Part shown: one piece after another, positions 25,829 to 37,739 of the stretch
Numbering within the stretch: the stretch's first letter is position 1
How the letters are laid out: every line of letters begins with the position of its first letter
Assembly: GCA_030674185.1 (NCBI GenBank)
Contig: JAPXFY010000018.1
Location: 42,111,932-42,175,931, forward strand
From: Monoplex corrugatus
Lineage: Eukaryota; Mollusca; Gastropoda; Littorinimorpha; Ranellidae
Reading direction: 5' to 3'
DNA length: 64,000 bases
Position numbers and translations under genes: made by a program
The notes under the pieces: generated by a model
What the model was told of the DNA's origin: nothing
The model's database searches: none
Seen by the model: the letters and a program-made list of their open reading frames with translations, nothing else

Positions 25829-26735
25829 AGTGTGTAGCAGTTCATCAATCCAAAAATGACGGTTTTGCCGCGAAAAACACTTGGCGAGTTCAGCTGATAA
25901 TTGTTAGGGGTGTAGTGGTGATAGGTATGGTTCTTTTATCACCACATCCTTGCCTCCTAATCACGCAGCGAGGTGACTAACACATTTGTTATCTTATACA
26001 GTGATGTGGTGCTGTGGGGTGTCGCCGTGTTCACACCAAACTGGTGTCCACACTTCGACAGAGCAAAAAAAGCGTACCTATCTGTGGGTTCTCTATCGCA
26101 GGCTGCAGAAAGAAGTCAACGAGCTCCCATGGCAGCGAGAATAGTGACGTCTGTGCAAGGGTGCCTAGTCCCCTGTACGGAAATTTAAGCATATATAGAC
26201 ACAGGGGGACTTCCTAATCAGTGCAACCCACGAGAAGACATACGCAGAGCATAGTTGTTAAGAGGTGGGCAGGATTGCTGGAGGGCCTGCTTACAATAAT
26301 TAGGCCCCTCTAAATGCCCCCTTGCTTTTATTACCTTTCCCCTCCAGCGCGAATTTCCCGCTAGGGTCAACCCCTGCTGTTCCAGTTTCCTCTATGCAGT
26401 CCTCTTTCTCTCTCCCATGTTACACACAAGACAGTGGTTTCTTTTTTTATCCTAGCTCTGAGAACTGATCGTGAGCGCCAAGCTAAATTTACATAACAAA
26501 CCGTTTTGGTATCAAACTTTCTTCAGATCCCAGTGGGGTGTAGTCTGACTGGAAGTTTGATGCCTCCAGTGAATTTGCCGTGTGTCCACTTGGAGACACC
26601 TCGCGGGAGGTTTACTAATGAAGAGGCTACGTAGACACGGACTTCTGCCTTTTAACACAGTTGCTGTCCAAGACCAGGTCGCTGGCTGTCTAACCACAGA
26701 CATGTGGATTGGCAACTCGGGGAGCTTCGAGTGAA
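25829..26735. other. Intergenic, no gene recognised
   Basis: Less AT-rich than the surroundings. Several short frames are open, but no domain, RNA or repeat relationship within the window could be identified. Confidence 0.45.
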
Positions 26736-26737
26736 TA

Positions 26738-26812
26738 ATGATAATAATGATGATAATAATAATAATGATGATGACGATAATGATAATAATAATGATGATG
26801 TTTATTATAATA
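26738..26812. repeat. (AAT/GAT)n microsatellite
   Basis: Imperfect ATA/ATG triplet repeats. The minus-strand Ile-rich frame across them is an artefact. Confidence 0.9.
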
Positions 26813-26875
26813 TTAAGCACCAGATCTCGATGTACAAATGAGATCAAAGCACTCACTCTCATTATTCACTAGAAC

Positions 26876-27282
26876 ATTCACTCACAAGAAATCCAAAACG
26901 AGTGTGACTGCCCGCGTTCAAGCAAACAGGAACCAGAAAAACACGAAAATAGAATCAGAACGCGTGTTCAATATAACCAGACAAGACAGGCGCAAATGTT
27001 CTGGCCTTTGTCAAGCGTAAATGTAAGAGCACAAACGAACACCAAATAGGCCTACAAAACTTAAGAGAAAAAGACTGAAACTTCCCTGCTGCTTCGTCCA
27101 ATGGGAGAAAAGGATTAAATTTTTAATCAGTTTTAGTCCTTTTCTCCCACTGAACGAAGTTGCAGGGGAGTTTCAGTCTTTTTCTCCTAATTTTTGTAAA
27201 TTTGTGCCTGTCTTGTCTGGTTACATTAAATACGCGTTCTGATTCTATTTTCGTGTTTTTTCTGGTTCCTATTCACTCACAA
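26876..27282. mobile_element. Long imperfect foldback element with 12-bp flanking direct repeat
   Basis: Left arm 26928-27119 is the inverted counterpart of right arm 27122-27270. For example, AGGAACCAGAAAAACACG at the left end pairs with CGTGTTTTTTCTGGTTCCT at the right end, and GACTGAAACTTCCC pairs with GGGGAGTTTCAGTC. The centre is at about 27120. The exact 12-mer ATTCACTCACAA lies at 26876-26887 and again at 27271-27282, abutting the right arm. About 40 bases separate the left 12-mer from the left arm. This is best read as a foldback or MITE-like insertion with a possible target duplication. Confidence 0.7.
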
Positions 27283-27522
27283 TGACAGAAACATCAAAGG
27301 CATAAAGCACACGCACACTGCCGTGTCAGAGCGGCGTTGGGTAGGGCACTCTTACATGTGATCCAAGAGAGGTAAGTGCCAAACGGGAACGACCATTTAC
27401 TGTTTATTATATTAATCGTTATTACCCAGAATCCCCCAGCACCATACGCATGTATAAAAATAACAGTTGTTTCCCTTGCATCGACATGCATGGGTCTGGA
27501 TCTGTACATACTTTACGTAACA

Positions 27523-27534
27523 CCTCCCTCCTAA
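27523..27534 (-). other. Polypurine tract of the LTR element
   Basis: On the minus strand, CTTAGGAGGGAGG ends one base before TGTTACG. This is the usual position of the second-strand primer next to a 3' LTR. Confidence 0.65.
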
Positions 27535-28328
27535 GATTATTTCTGAAGTAATCAAATGAATTTCATTCACATTACAGTCTCTCATTACGTCTGCTAACTT
27601 CTATGCTGTGCGCATATTTCTTGAGCTTCTTTGGTACATGAAACAGGATCAGTGTCATGATGTATATTTGCTAGTTTTTTGTTTTCACTTCTTCTTCTTC
27701 AGTGTTTTGTTGATTGGCACGTGTCTATAAACCAAAGTAACAATTCAGAACTAATTCCGGTATGCATATATTTTCCTTGGACTTAACCCTCTACTGCTTC
27801 TCATTTTAATGTCAAACAGGACTCCATCAAACTTCTCAGATGACTAGATCCAGACGCTGCTAACTGTTCTACGTGGCATGAAACAAACGAAATTAAATTA
27901 ATAAAGTCTGATCATATACAGAATTATTCATGAAAGTTTCAAAATCTCGTCTGGGGAATAACGGTACGACCACTGCGTGTACGGTACGCATACAGTAGTA
28001 GTTCTCGAGGCCATCCAGGTGAAGTAGGTGCTGTCTGGCCTGGAGACGAAGCTGATGCTGATGGCTGTGCAGGTGGTGATCCCTGATCTGAAACAATTGC
28101 ATGCCGTGACTGTAGTGACTGGTTCCTCACTGTTGATTTGTGTGCAATGATTGTCAATGATGGTGAACGACTGTATACCACAGGGTTATCTGGTGTATCA
28201 TCTGTTATTCTCGGACAGAGCTTGAAACAGGAAACAACTTCCTGTTGCGCCTCAGCTTTCGTCCATCTGCCTGTAGAAGGTAAGAGCGAGGTGTAACTTG
28301 ATGAATCACCTTCGCTGATGTTTCTACG

Positions 28329-29308
28329 TCACATTTTTCTTGATAAGGACTGAATCACCAGGGTGGAGCTCGGGTAGTTGGTGAACACCATGAAGATATT
28401 GTTTCTGCTTGGCTTTTGCATCAGTGTTGCACTTTCCACTGTTTTGAGGTTGACTTGCGGGGCACAAGCTTCTTTGGAAGGATAGGCAAGATATAGTGCA
28501 GTTTCCTCAAAATGCCAATTCTGCTGGATTGAATCCCAGGGTAGATATAGGGGTAGAGGGATATGTGAGAAGGGCCAAAAAGGGGTCTTTTGGGTGATAA
28601 TCGCCTTCACTGCACATTCAGCCTGCCCATTCGACAGGGGGAAATGGGGGCCGGAAGTGATACGCTCAAAGTTCCAATCTGTAGCAAACTGTCGAAATTC
28701 TTCCGAGGTTAATTGTGTACCATTATCCGACATTACCATGTTTGATATTCCGGGATATTCAAAACAGTTCTTGATTGTGTTGATGGAGGTTTTTACGTTA
28801 ACTGTGATAAGATTGTCAGTGTAGCGAGAGCAGTAGTCAGTAGTGACGAGGGAATGTTCTTGGTTGACCTCACAAATGCCCACACCAACTCTTTGGTCGA
28901 CCTGGTATTGTCGTTGGAATAAGCGGCTCTCTTTCCTAAATCGGCTGCTTTTCAAGGTACTCTCTGCTTGATGACACTCTTTCTTGTATATCTGAGCTGA
29001 TTTTAAGCCACCACTCTGAATCGCGTACCCTCTCTCGGCATTTGACAATATCCTGATGACCTTGACGAATATTTTTCTAGGACTTCCCTCCGCATGGAGT
29101 GTGGAATGGCAAACCTGTCACTCTTGAGGAGAAGGCCATTCCAGATGCCCAACCCTCCTCTGTCAACAAAATAGTTTCTAGCAGCAAGAGCAGTGCCTTG
29201 CTTATACCAAGGCCACCTTTGCTCGGTGTAGTCAAGAGCAGACTTCAGATGCACATCCGTTTGTGTTTCTGTGCGTATCATGTGTAAGTCATATCGCTCT
29301 GACTTCAT
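28329..29308 (-). pseudogene. Integrase remnant of the LTR element
   Basis: Two overlapping minus-strand frames (29308-29003 and 29048-28329) cover an integrase separated by a frameshift near 29010-29045. The first contains the end of the upstream region and a degraded zinc-binding part. The second (239 codons) contains the catalytic core with Asp71 (TTDYCSRY), Asp108 (MSDNGTQL) and Glu144 (NGQAECAV), numbered within that frame. The spacing is 36 and 35 residues, the D,D(35)E pattern. The third acidic residue and the Asp-Asn-Gly motif are intact although the gene as a whole is dead. Confidence 0.85.
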
Positions 29309-30250
29309 TCACGTGAAGATCCGCATCTTCTTCTTGTTGGTTTTTATGGCCTTCACTGGTAGGACTTTGTGACAATGTGTCACCTCCTCCATGGTTTTGC
29401 CTGATGTATACTCAGCATAGACATTGATGATCATCAGGCGCGTTAGCATTCGTTGGCACCAAACAGGAGTCTCTGACAAGTTTCTACATTTAATTAGGGG
29501 AACCAAGGCTTATTTGAAACGCTCCGGTCGAACAAGATATCAATGAAAACGTTCGCAGGTCCACATACCAGCAAGACATTCTTTCACTGAGCAAAGCGTT
29601 TCTCAGATGCTGTGATATTGCATGAACTGTATGCCACAGGTTTCACAATGCCTTCGTATTCTTAAAGTAATACTGCTCCCAGTCAATAATAGCTTGCATC
29701 TGAGCTGACAACGGTAGGTATTTCTGGGTCATAGAAAGCCAAAGTCGGGGCAGATATGATCAATTTCTTGACTTGAGCAAGGATTTTACTTGAGCTGGGC
29801 CCCAAGTCCAGGCTTTGTCTTCTTTCAAAAGTTCACTTATGGATGCAGAATACTGCAGAGATGTGAAAATACTTTCCTAAGAAGGTAATTATCCTCATGA
29901 CCCTCTGTAGCTCTGTTGTGTTGGTTGGTTCAGCCATCGTCATGACTGCTTCAACCTTGCCCAGGTCTGGTCTGATGCCATCCTGGCTGATTCTTTATCC
30001 CAAAAATTCAATTTCGTTCTGGTGTATCTAGCATTTCATTTTATTCAGCTCCCACCCTGCGTTGTTGAGCTCTGTTATTACTTCCTGCAGATGTTGCTCA
30101 TGTTCTTCATCACTACTGCTATGTACGATTATGTCATCAAAGTAGCACAGGACATTCTGGTCTTTCAGAATGGAATCCATTATACGATAAAAAAAAATCT
30201 CTAGGGCTGAGGAAATGACGAAAGGTAGACGATGTAGAATTACCTATCAA
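29309..30250 (-). pseudogene. Reverse transcriptase / RNase H remnant of the LTR element
   Basis: Minus-strand translation across several stops and frameshifts shows the reverse-transcriptase active-site motif Tyr-Phe-Asp-Asp (LCYFDDIIVHS, coding bases 30133-30144 for YFDD). A connection/RNase H-like segment follows, ending in QRMLTRLM...EYTSGKT, typical of the end of this region in Ty3/gypsy polyproteins. An in-frame TGA at 29309-29311 separates it from the integrase part. Confidence 0.8.
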
Positions 30251-30270
30251 AAGTGTTTAAAAAATGGTCA

Positions 30271-30379
30271 GTTGTTATCCAGGTCCCCAGCGCCGTGCAC
30301 ATTTACACAAATTACAGTTATTTCCCTCGCATCGACATGGAAAGGTCTAGATCTGTACGTACTTTCGGCCAACGTAACA
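30271..30379 (-). repeat. 5' LTR fragment
   Basis: Direct repeat of 27415-27522, beginning TGTTACGTTGG in element orientation. The remainder of the LTR is not recognisable, because the polymerase remnant starts only about 20 bases further on. Confidence 0.55.
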
Positions 30380-31234
30380 CGCACCGGGAAGCGGAGGACA
30401 GGAGGGGAGTGGGACAAAGGGGAGGGCACGTAGGAGGGGAAATTACTGCTGGACAAAAAGGTATGTCTTCAAGTTAGCCTTCCTAGACTTACAGGAAGGC
30501 AAAGTATGTCACTGTCGAAGAGAGATGAAGGTCATACCAGTTGTTTGGACCAAGGAAAATGAACGATGACCTACGTGAAACATCTGTATCTAGGAATTTG
30601 TCAACAAGTAGTGTCAGAAGCAGAACAGAGAGAGATTTACAATCGGATGTGGGCTTAAAGATAGAGAGTCTACGAGAATTTTAAAGTTCATTCCTACTTC
30701 TTTTAACAAATTAATACCTTTTTACTTCGAAATAATATTCGTGCAACTTAAACATTTTGTTTTGTATACGCTATTGTATTTATGTGGTGATAGCTTGTTT
30801 CGGTCTGCATATTATCTACCAAGATAGCATTTTCTCTGATCTCTCGTTTTCTGGTTCAGAGGTTTAAAAACATTTTATCGTAAACTTGTCTTTTCAGAAT
30901 AAACTGTAAGTTGATTGCACATTATCTTCTGTTGCTGTTTTTCTTCAGATAAGATAAATTTCCTAAGTTGAACTGAAACCAAGAGAATGACCCAGCAACA
31001 TTATCTCTGTGTGTTGGTGAACTTCGTAGCATGGCATCACAGCAGGTAACAGAGGTAGTCGCCCATCTGTCTATTCATGTCTTTGATTAGACTAAGAGAC
31101 CAGAACCCTAGAGACGATCGATATGCTCTCCTGTCTTGCTACCTTGAACAGCTATGCTGGCTCGTGCGTACAGGTGAGAGCAGACACATTGCGGAGTTAA
31201 GCAGTCTAGACACAAGCATTTGCTATAAAGTATA

Positions 31235-31235
<1 letters not shown>
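30380..31235. other. Intergenic, no gene recognised
   Basis: No exon or repeat relationship identified. A short inverted sequence (CCTTCCTAGACTTACAGGAAGG, with CCTTCC and GGAAGG arms) occurs near 30478-30500. Confidence 0.45.
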
Positions 31236-31292
<57 letters not shown>

Positions 31293-31345
31293 ACACGCGC
31301 GCATACACCACACACACACACACACAAACACATAACGTATATCTC

Positions 31346-31386
<41 letters not shown>

Positions 31387-31430
31387 CACACCACCACACA
31401 CACCACATACACACACATCAACACACACAT
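31235..31430. repeat. (CA)n array, interrupted
   Basis: Long CA alternation broken by CGCGCG, ATAACGTATATCT and CCACCA insertions. Confidence 0.95.
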
Positions 31431-32879
31431 ATTATATTCCAAATGAAGATGGAAAATTACAGTTTTTGGTGTGACTGAAGGTGGGAACTTCATTTCCTCG
31501 ATTATTGTACGAGATACGCACGACCGACCTTATCAGTGGCTACGGCTTATGCGTGCAGGTATACGGCTTATAATGCCATGATCAGTTTGGATCCTATCTA
31601 TCACATGGCACCTGCGGTGTCAATGCATATGGAATTAATTCTGAGCACAGAGACGCCATCTTTGGAATTTGAAACTGAAATTAAGCTTATTTGATGTATA
31701 ACAACGAGACTGAAACTGATGAAAAAGATTCAGGAAAAATATACACATTCAACAATTAATTGCAATAAATCCCAGCGACTTAGTACCTAATGTAAAACAA
31801 TTTGCAAGTACACATTGCGCAATATGTTTATGATTGCCAGAATTTGGGAAAACGGATAAGATTCTTAGTCACTCGTGCGTTTACATTCCCACTGATGATG
31901 ATGATAACTTGAAATGTGATATCATTGACTGCAGAAGTTATTAACTTTAAATGAACTTATTACAACGCGTCGTCAGATGATGGAGAGGGGAAGGATCTCC
32001 AGGTATGGAGGTTAGCTGCTTAGCAGTCGCGAACCTAATGGTAGCATCGTGGCTAGCAAGGAGTACATCTAGTGGCACAGATTTTTCATTAAATGCCTCA
32101 TAAGCTCGAAGAAGAGATCGTCTCACCAAGAAAGGCGCCATAAAACCTGCCTACGCTTCAGTCTCACTGCCTTGTGAGTAATCTGGGAATGACAAAGGCT
32201 AGCAAAGAGTCCGTACAAAAACCGATGGAAGACAACGGGGAACCAGGATTGCCGTCTTTATTTGTCTGTGTTACTCTGATTGCAGGTAGGATTATCCGTC
32301 TGCCGTATCACTTATGTGGGTGCAGACATAAAACTCTAAACAACAACAACAGCAACAGGAAACCACCGTCGTATTCTCCGAAGTATGTCATGACCCAAAG
32401 TATCTTGGATACGTATGGCAAATAATTATATTTAAGTTCTATCGTGGGGAGCACCTGTTCGCCGCCCCCTTCCTCCTGCCTTTTGTGTTCAATTCTACTC
32501 TTAACTTTTAGTGATAATGGATGGATTCTATCATCGATCCGACCGAATTTTGAGTACATATAAACAATCACCCGTAAAGACGCCACCACATAGAACACTG
32601 ACTTACACTTTGTAAACGTTGCATAAACTCACTGTTTGATGTTCTTATTCCGCACATACCCGCGAATTTTTTGTTATTAGCCTACCTCGTAGGGGTCGGG
32701 GCGCGTGGGGTGGATACAATCACTCGTAGAATATACTTCTCATTTTTTGTATTGGTTATCTGATAAAGAAAGAAGTTGTTGATATAGACTGGGCAGATTA
32801 AAAAAAAATTTCGTTGCTTTATTTTCGAACACTTTTTTCACGCCCAACGCAAAGTATTATTCACTAGAGAGATAGCCTA
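31431..32879. other. Intergenic / upstream of gene 2, no gene recognised
   Basis: Several short frames, none with a recognisable domain. The segment 32223-32365 shares a short phrase (ATGGAAGACAACGGG) with 37366-37381, a weak hint of another dispersed element. Confidence 0.45.
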
Positions 32880-32880
32880 T

Positions 32881-32910
32881 GTGACGTTACTATCAACGAT
32901 GACGTAATAA
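32881..32910 (+). promoter_or_regulatory. Candidate promoter segment with two CRE-like sites
   Basis: TGACGTTA at 32882-32889 and TGACGTAA at 32900-32907 lie 18 bases apart, about 160-180 bases upstream of the gene 2 start codon. They resemble cAMP/ATF response elements. No TATA box is obvious, and the transcription start is unknown. Confidence 0.3.
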
Positions 32911-33063
32911 TTGATAGCCTAATTCTGACGAAGAAGTTTGGAAAGAAAGTCAGTTCAATTCAGCAACCATTTGTTGTCGTTTCAATGTTGCACTGACAAG
33001 ACAAGAAGAAAGATTGTGAATTCAAACCTTGAACGAAACAAAACTAGAACAAACAAATCGAAC

Positions 33064-33148
33064 ATGAGGCGGTTTCGTCGCTTATGGTTTCAGGTCGCCT
33101 GTGTTGCACTCCTGGTTTTATCAGTGAATCTGCAGATATTCCGCCCAC
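33064..33148 (+). CDS. Gene 2 exon 1: N-terminal signal/anchor segment of a two-Ig-domain protein
   Basis: Start ATG at 33064. The exon encodes 28 residues plus one base and ends at a consensus donor (CAC|GTAAGT). The sequence is Met-Arg-Arg-Phe-Arg-Arg followed by a hydrophobic stretch (about residues 7-26, LWFQVACVALLVLSVNLQIF), then Arg-Pro. Basic residues before the hydrophobic core favour either a signal peptide or a type II signal anchor. I see no good small-x-small cleavage site after the core, which slightly favours an anchor. The phase (one base left) matches the acceptor at 38393. Confidence 0.65.
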
Positions 33149-34032
33149 GTAAGTCGCACAATTCATGTTGTTCAGATCAACAGTCTGGTTTACGACAAGG
33201 GCAGAAAGTACGAGAGTAAAGGAACAAAGTGCAAACCCTGAACTGGACTTCGGCTAGTTGTGATCATTTAATTTACATAGCACAAGCTGTCCACGTCAAA
33301 AGCAAGCTCATTGCACTTTTTAATGTGTAGGACTTTACAATTAGAGTGATAAATCATTGTTTGACTAGTGAAACAAATCACAGACAATAACGAAATGAAA
33401 ATATGTAGGCTTACTAGGAATCACTTGTCACATGGGGACTGGACATGCATCGTCTATTTCCACCGAGTTTTATCGTAACTTAACGGATTTCTCCAGTAAG
33501 TTGTACATAAAAACAAAAAAATAAATAAAAATAATATATTTTGTATTTTTGAGGACTGAAGCAGGGAAACGATTAGGGCCTACGCTTTTTGAGTAAGAGT
33601 CGACGTGGTGTGTGGTAACCTTTGCGCATTCGCGTTTGTCATTCGTGTGGAGAGGAGGGGGTGGGACTTGGGGGTTATGGCCTTCGTGGGGGGTGGGGTT
33701 CTGCTCTGGTGAGCTAGCGGTGAGGATGAGGGTTGTGCCGTGTGGTAGGGCAGGTAGCGTTTCTGGCGATTTCCGTGAAGTAGTTGGGGGCTCAGGAGGA
33801 GTCTAGATCTAATTTCAGGACTTGTTGCGATGTAGGTGGTGTGGACCGGCCCTTGGACAGTACAGGAGGTGGAGATGGTACTTTGTGGGTGAGTATGGGA
33901 TCTATCTGTGGGGTCTCGAGACTGTTCCGGCATACGGACGGTTTGTACACTCTGGTTCTAGCCACCAGACAGAAGCTTTGAGTTCCATTAGAATTGTCCA
34001 AACGAGGTGTGTGTTCGTTCGTTCCTTGATTT

Positions 34033-34061
34033 AACGTCTTTTCACTATAAGTGATATTAGA
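34033..34061. other. Small stem-loop
   Basis: CGTCTTTTCACT is followed after three bases by AGTGATATTAGACG, an imperfect inverted repeat with a very short loop. Function unknown. It may be the terminus of a dispersed element. Confidence 0.4.
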
Positions 34062-34089
34062 CGGATAAAAATGGCATGGAGGATGATTT

Positions 34090-34112
34090 GGGGGGGGGGG
34101 GGGGGGGGGGGG
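34090..34112. repeat. G23 homopolymer
   Basis: An uninterrupted run of 23 G, followed by a GA/GGA-rich stretch. Confidence 0.9.
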
Positions 34113-34436
34113 AGGAGGGGAAAGAAGGGAACAGAGTAAGAGACGGAAAAAAAATTAAAAGGAACCGGCAAGGTCTTTAGAAAAATGATATGGATGATCA
34201 GAGAAATGAAACTAGAACAACGCTAACATCAAATGTAAAAGAAAAATCGTCATAAAAAGCAAAACAAAACAAAATAAGATAATGATAATTAAAATAATAA
34301 CCTTAAAGTAACGCATTAACAGGACTGTGAACCAATGATTCTGAAATTTTAACTAACAGAACTTGATCTGATATCACTTCTTTAAAATGCTTTTCAAGAT
34401 AGTTTCCTTGTGTAAACATCTTGTGTAAACATCGAG

Positions 34437-34455
34437 GTGTGTGTGTGTGTGTGTG

Positions 34456-34512
<57 letters not shown>

Positions 34513-34528
34513 TGTGTGTGTGTGTGTG
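34437..34528. repeat. (GT)n microsatellite
   Basis: GT alternation with a GGGG interruption near 34455. Confidence 0.95.
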
Positions 34529-34718
34529 TACAAGAAAGTACAAAATGCAATTATCCTCTTTTGTTTCTTACCATGACAGACAAAATATATTACGAAAATA
34601 TGATAGAGAGTGAGTTATCTGAAAGATGACAATGAAATTTGTATTATTCTCTTGAATGTGAGAATTCCAATTTTGTTAGAATAACCAGTTAAACTCTCAT
34701 GATATGAACGAATAAAGC

Positions 34719-34740
34719 AGAGAGAGAGAGAGAGAGAGAG

Positions 34741-34791
<51 letters not shown>

Positions 34792-34803
34792 GTGTGCGTG
34801 TGT
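34719..34803. repeat. (GA)n-(GT)n compound microsatellite
   Basis: GA at about 34720-34744, then GT at 34745-34803. Confidence 0.95.
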
Positions 34804-36264
34804 AACAGTTTCATGTAAATGAAAAATTAACATGAGCTTGTTTTCATGTGAGTAAAAAAATATTATGAAAATAGCAAACTTTTGAGGGGAAAGAAACGTT
34901 TCATTTACCTCCACTGAAATCTCCACATGCATGTTAAATCTGGATGGCTTCCAAAGTTCCTGCCGCCTGTAAAAAGTGTGTCATACTCAGACTGTCTGTG
35001 TAAAATGTAAACTTTCTTCAAAAATAAATAAGGTAACTTGTCTTCAAAAATGACCGCTCAGTGGGCCAATTTCTAATACTGCTAATGTTCTGAAAAGGGT
35101 TACAGTCCAGACTGTAGACTTCGGCCAAGTGACTGAGATTGACAGCTTATTCAAGAGAGATTCATCGCACTTGGACAATTCCATATGTGTTCCATCCAAT
35201 TTGCCATCCATTATCTGGCAGACATTGAACAAAACCCTATGCGCTGGCAAGGTCCTCAAGTACATTCAGGGGGGGGGGGGGGGGGGCAGGACCTATGAAA
35301 CATTAAGCAGACATCACAAGAATGGTTGAAATATTAAGATGGGCAAAGAACACACCAGTTCACTTTATACTGACGGTTGGGTCGAGAAGTCTGAGTTTGA
35401 TTCCAAGGATCTATTGCAAGAGCCAGTCAGCCTGCTAAATTTGCACATAACATTCTGGTTCGTTGCTTTGCGAGTAATGTTTTGCTGGTTTAAAAACTTG
35501 ATTATCGGCATTGCGTACATGATGGAAAAGAGAAACTTGTAAGTTCTCCCACTCTCCCCCTTGGACGTCGAAAAATGCTTCACTGACAGTGACATAGGTA
35601 GTTTGTTCATTCTGCTTATCAAATCAAAGTTGTAAGGAAAACCATGCAGTGGTTTCATCAGAAAAGTCAGCATTGTCTCATTGATAATTACGATGTATTA
35701 GTTTAAACGTCATTTTTGTTCACCAGTCAAAATTAAACAAATGTGCTGGTTTACCTTGATACTGGTAAACCCACCACGTATTAGTCAATGCAGCCAGTTG
35801 CTCTTGTTCAACTTCAAGGAGTTTGTTTGAGCATTTCTGTGAATCAAATTCTGTACGCAAAAGCCCTGTACTCAAAACTTGTGTACTTACTTGTCAATAG
35901 CACGAGGCACCTTTCATATTGCCGCTTGTGTCTTTTTACAAAGTCTTCCGTTTTCAGTTCTGGCTACCAATCGACATATGTCTGGTTCTGTAATATCCTA
36001 GTGCCCACCATCACAAACTGTCGTCTGCCTCAAACTAAGGGAAAGAAGACGTTTGACGTCTAACAGCGTAGTTGCTTGCATTATTGCCCTTGGACCGCCA
36101 TTTTAAACTGTTGCCCATTTCCCCATGTATTTTTTGGGACTGATAAAATTACAGTTAGAATATGTTACAAGCAAATTACTGAGGATATAATAAAAGCCAA
36201 CGGCTGTCGATTCACATAATCAGAACAGAATATTTCCCAACCGAATATGCGTAGGCCCTGCTTG

Positions 36265-36475
36265 CCCGGTAAAGTTTGAAGGTTGAAGTTTATCCAAGAG
36301 GGATTCACCCTTCCGTGGGTTTGCCGGGGGCTCTTTCAGTATAAGTAGCATCCCCACATTCTGGAAATTCTGTGCTAGAAATTTCCTCTTTTCTGTCACT
36401 GTCTTTGTTTCTCCTGGTTCCTTTGCTTTTTGTCATTTCTTCCTATCATTTTGTGCCTTTCTGGTCAATTCACGG
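36265..36475 (-). mobile_element. Dispersed repeat R560, partial copy D
   Basis: Matches the 3' third of R560 in reverse orientation: GGGGGCTCTTTCAGTATAAG, CTTCTGGAAATTCTGTGCTAG-like and TTCCTCTTTTCTGTCACT words are shared with 58660-58750. Confidence 0.75.
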
Positions 36476-36569
36476 GTATGTATGTGTTCGATAAAGTTAT
36501 TTTGAATGTAGAATGAGCGAATTATTAATACAAAATTTTCACCAACATTAAAAATATGAGTTATAATAT

Positions 36570-36662
36570 GTGTGTGTGTGTGTGTGTATGTGTGTGTGTG
36601 TGTGTGTGCGCGCGCGCGCGTGCGCGCACGTATGTGTGTGTGTGTTCGTGTGTGTATGTGTT
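36570..36662. repeat. (GT)n with (CG)n core
   Basis: GT alternation flanking a GCGCGCGCGCG core at about 36608-36620. The whole stretch alternates purine and pyrimidine. Confidence 0.9.
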
Positions 36663-37049
36663 CAGAATTAAACTTGAAACATGATTTCATCTCTTGACCT
36701 AACAAAATGATAACAAAGGCCTAGATCTACACCTAAGAATAATTTCAATAAGTTTCAGAGAATAAAAAAGATATGATATAAATATTAGTAGTTTTCCAAA
36801 TCATCCGACTAGAGTGAAATATTTTAAGTAGGCGGCGTGGTTTTGGTCTTAAAAAGACAAATAAACATTGGGAAAAGCCCAGTGATACACCCAGAGGAGA
36901 ATGCCAAGCTGAATAATGTTTACATGATATTGATTGGCATCTAGATCCCATCTGGTTCTGGACAGTACCTTCAAAGAAGACTAAGTGTGGTGGGTACTTG
37001 TTACTTGGCTGGCTGGTTGTTCAGGTAGTTTCTGAAGAAAAATGGAATA

Positions 37050-37340
37050 TTTAGACGGTCATCATCATTTGCCCTGTAGCATAACGTTGGCGATCATGGC
37101 CCTCCATACGAATCTATCCCTTGTCGCTGCAAGTACAATATCTCCCACCCTCTGTCTTCAACCACTCTGTAAGTCCGACCAATATTTTCTCCCTGGATCT
37201 ACCTGGTGCTCTTTTTCCCTCCAGCTTTCCAGTTGTAACTAGGTGCTCTAATTTCTCTTGCCTCGTAAAATATTCTATAAATTGTTTGTTTTTTCCTAAT
37301 CTTCTTCGTTAATGTTCTTCTCGTGTCTGCCTCTTTCAAA
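37050..37340 (-). pseudogene. LINE-A 3' end, copy 2
   Basis: Minus-strand copy of the LINE-A tail. From the right: the MEADT-like, Gly-Arg-containing and TRD.FVWRAMIANV-like segments can be followed, ending at a short ATGATGATG tail (complement of 37061-37070). It carries several frameshifts. Confidence 0.75.
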
Positions 37341-37739
37341 ACTGTCTCATATGGTCATGGAAGACAACGGGAAACCACAATCGCATATTCCCAAGAGAAA
37401 CATGGCCAGCCAAAAGGGAACGGGGGTAAATGACGTGAATACGGGCTCTCGTGGAGCACCTTTATCCGGTAGGAACCGTCATGCTGCGCAGGTGACATCC
37501 GATCGTCACTCCGAAAAATATGAAAATTCAGACGGTATCGCAACATAATGCCTATACCGTGTCTGTCAAACAGCCAGAACAGCGGATACATACGCATCCG
37601 AAAAAGCGTTGCTCAGAACTAAAGGACTGGGGCTGGGAAAATGGATGATACTTTTCCGACTTAACAGAACAAATAAATTTTGTTAAACGCCAATACCCAA
37701 TTTCAGTGAGTACAGGTTCGCGTTTCAGGTGATGAACCC

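Larger units (their letters stand above)
27290..30379 (-). mobile_element. Deleted Ty3/gypsy-like LTR retrotransposon
   Basis: Minus-strand element about 3.1 kb long, far shorter than a complete one. Two direct repeats of about 105-110 bases are recognisable: one begins (in element orientation) at 30379 and one at 27522, both with TGTTACGT. They share GTACAGATC(C/T)AGACC, CATGTCGATGC and GGGAAA(C/T)AACTGT. A purine tract (AGGAGGGAGG) directly precedes the second, as expected for the plus-strand primer site before a 3' LTR. Between them lie, in order, remnants of reverse transcriptase, RNase H and integrase. Gag, protease and the start of reverse transcriptase are missing, so an internal deletion brought the 5' LTR close to the polymerase remnant. 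The outer end of the 3' LTR is uncertain. Confidence 0.75.

Noticed and set aside
33580..34001. Pro/Ser/Thr-rich minus-strand frames
   Set aside because: Two overlapping frames follow a G-rich plus strand. They have no domain and lie within an intron of gene 2. A retroelement ORF1 fragment is possible but unsupported.
32223..37381. Shared phrase ATGGAAGACAACGGG at 32223 and 37366 as a repeat family
   Set aside because: Similarity beyond the phrase is patchy, and borders cannot be drawn.
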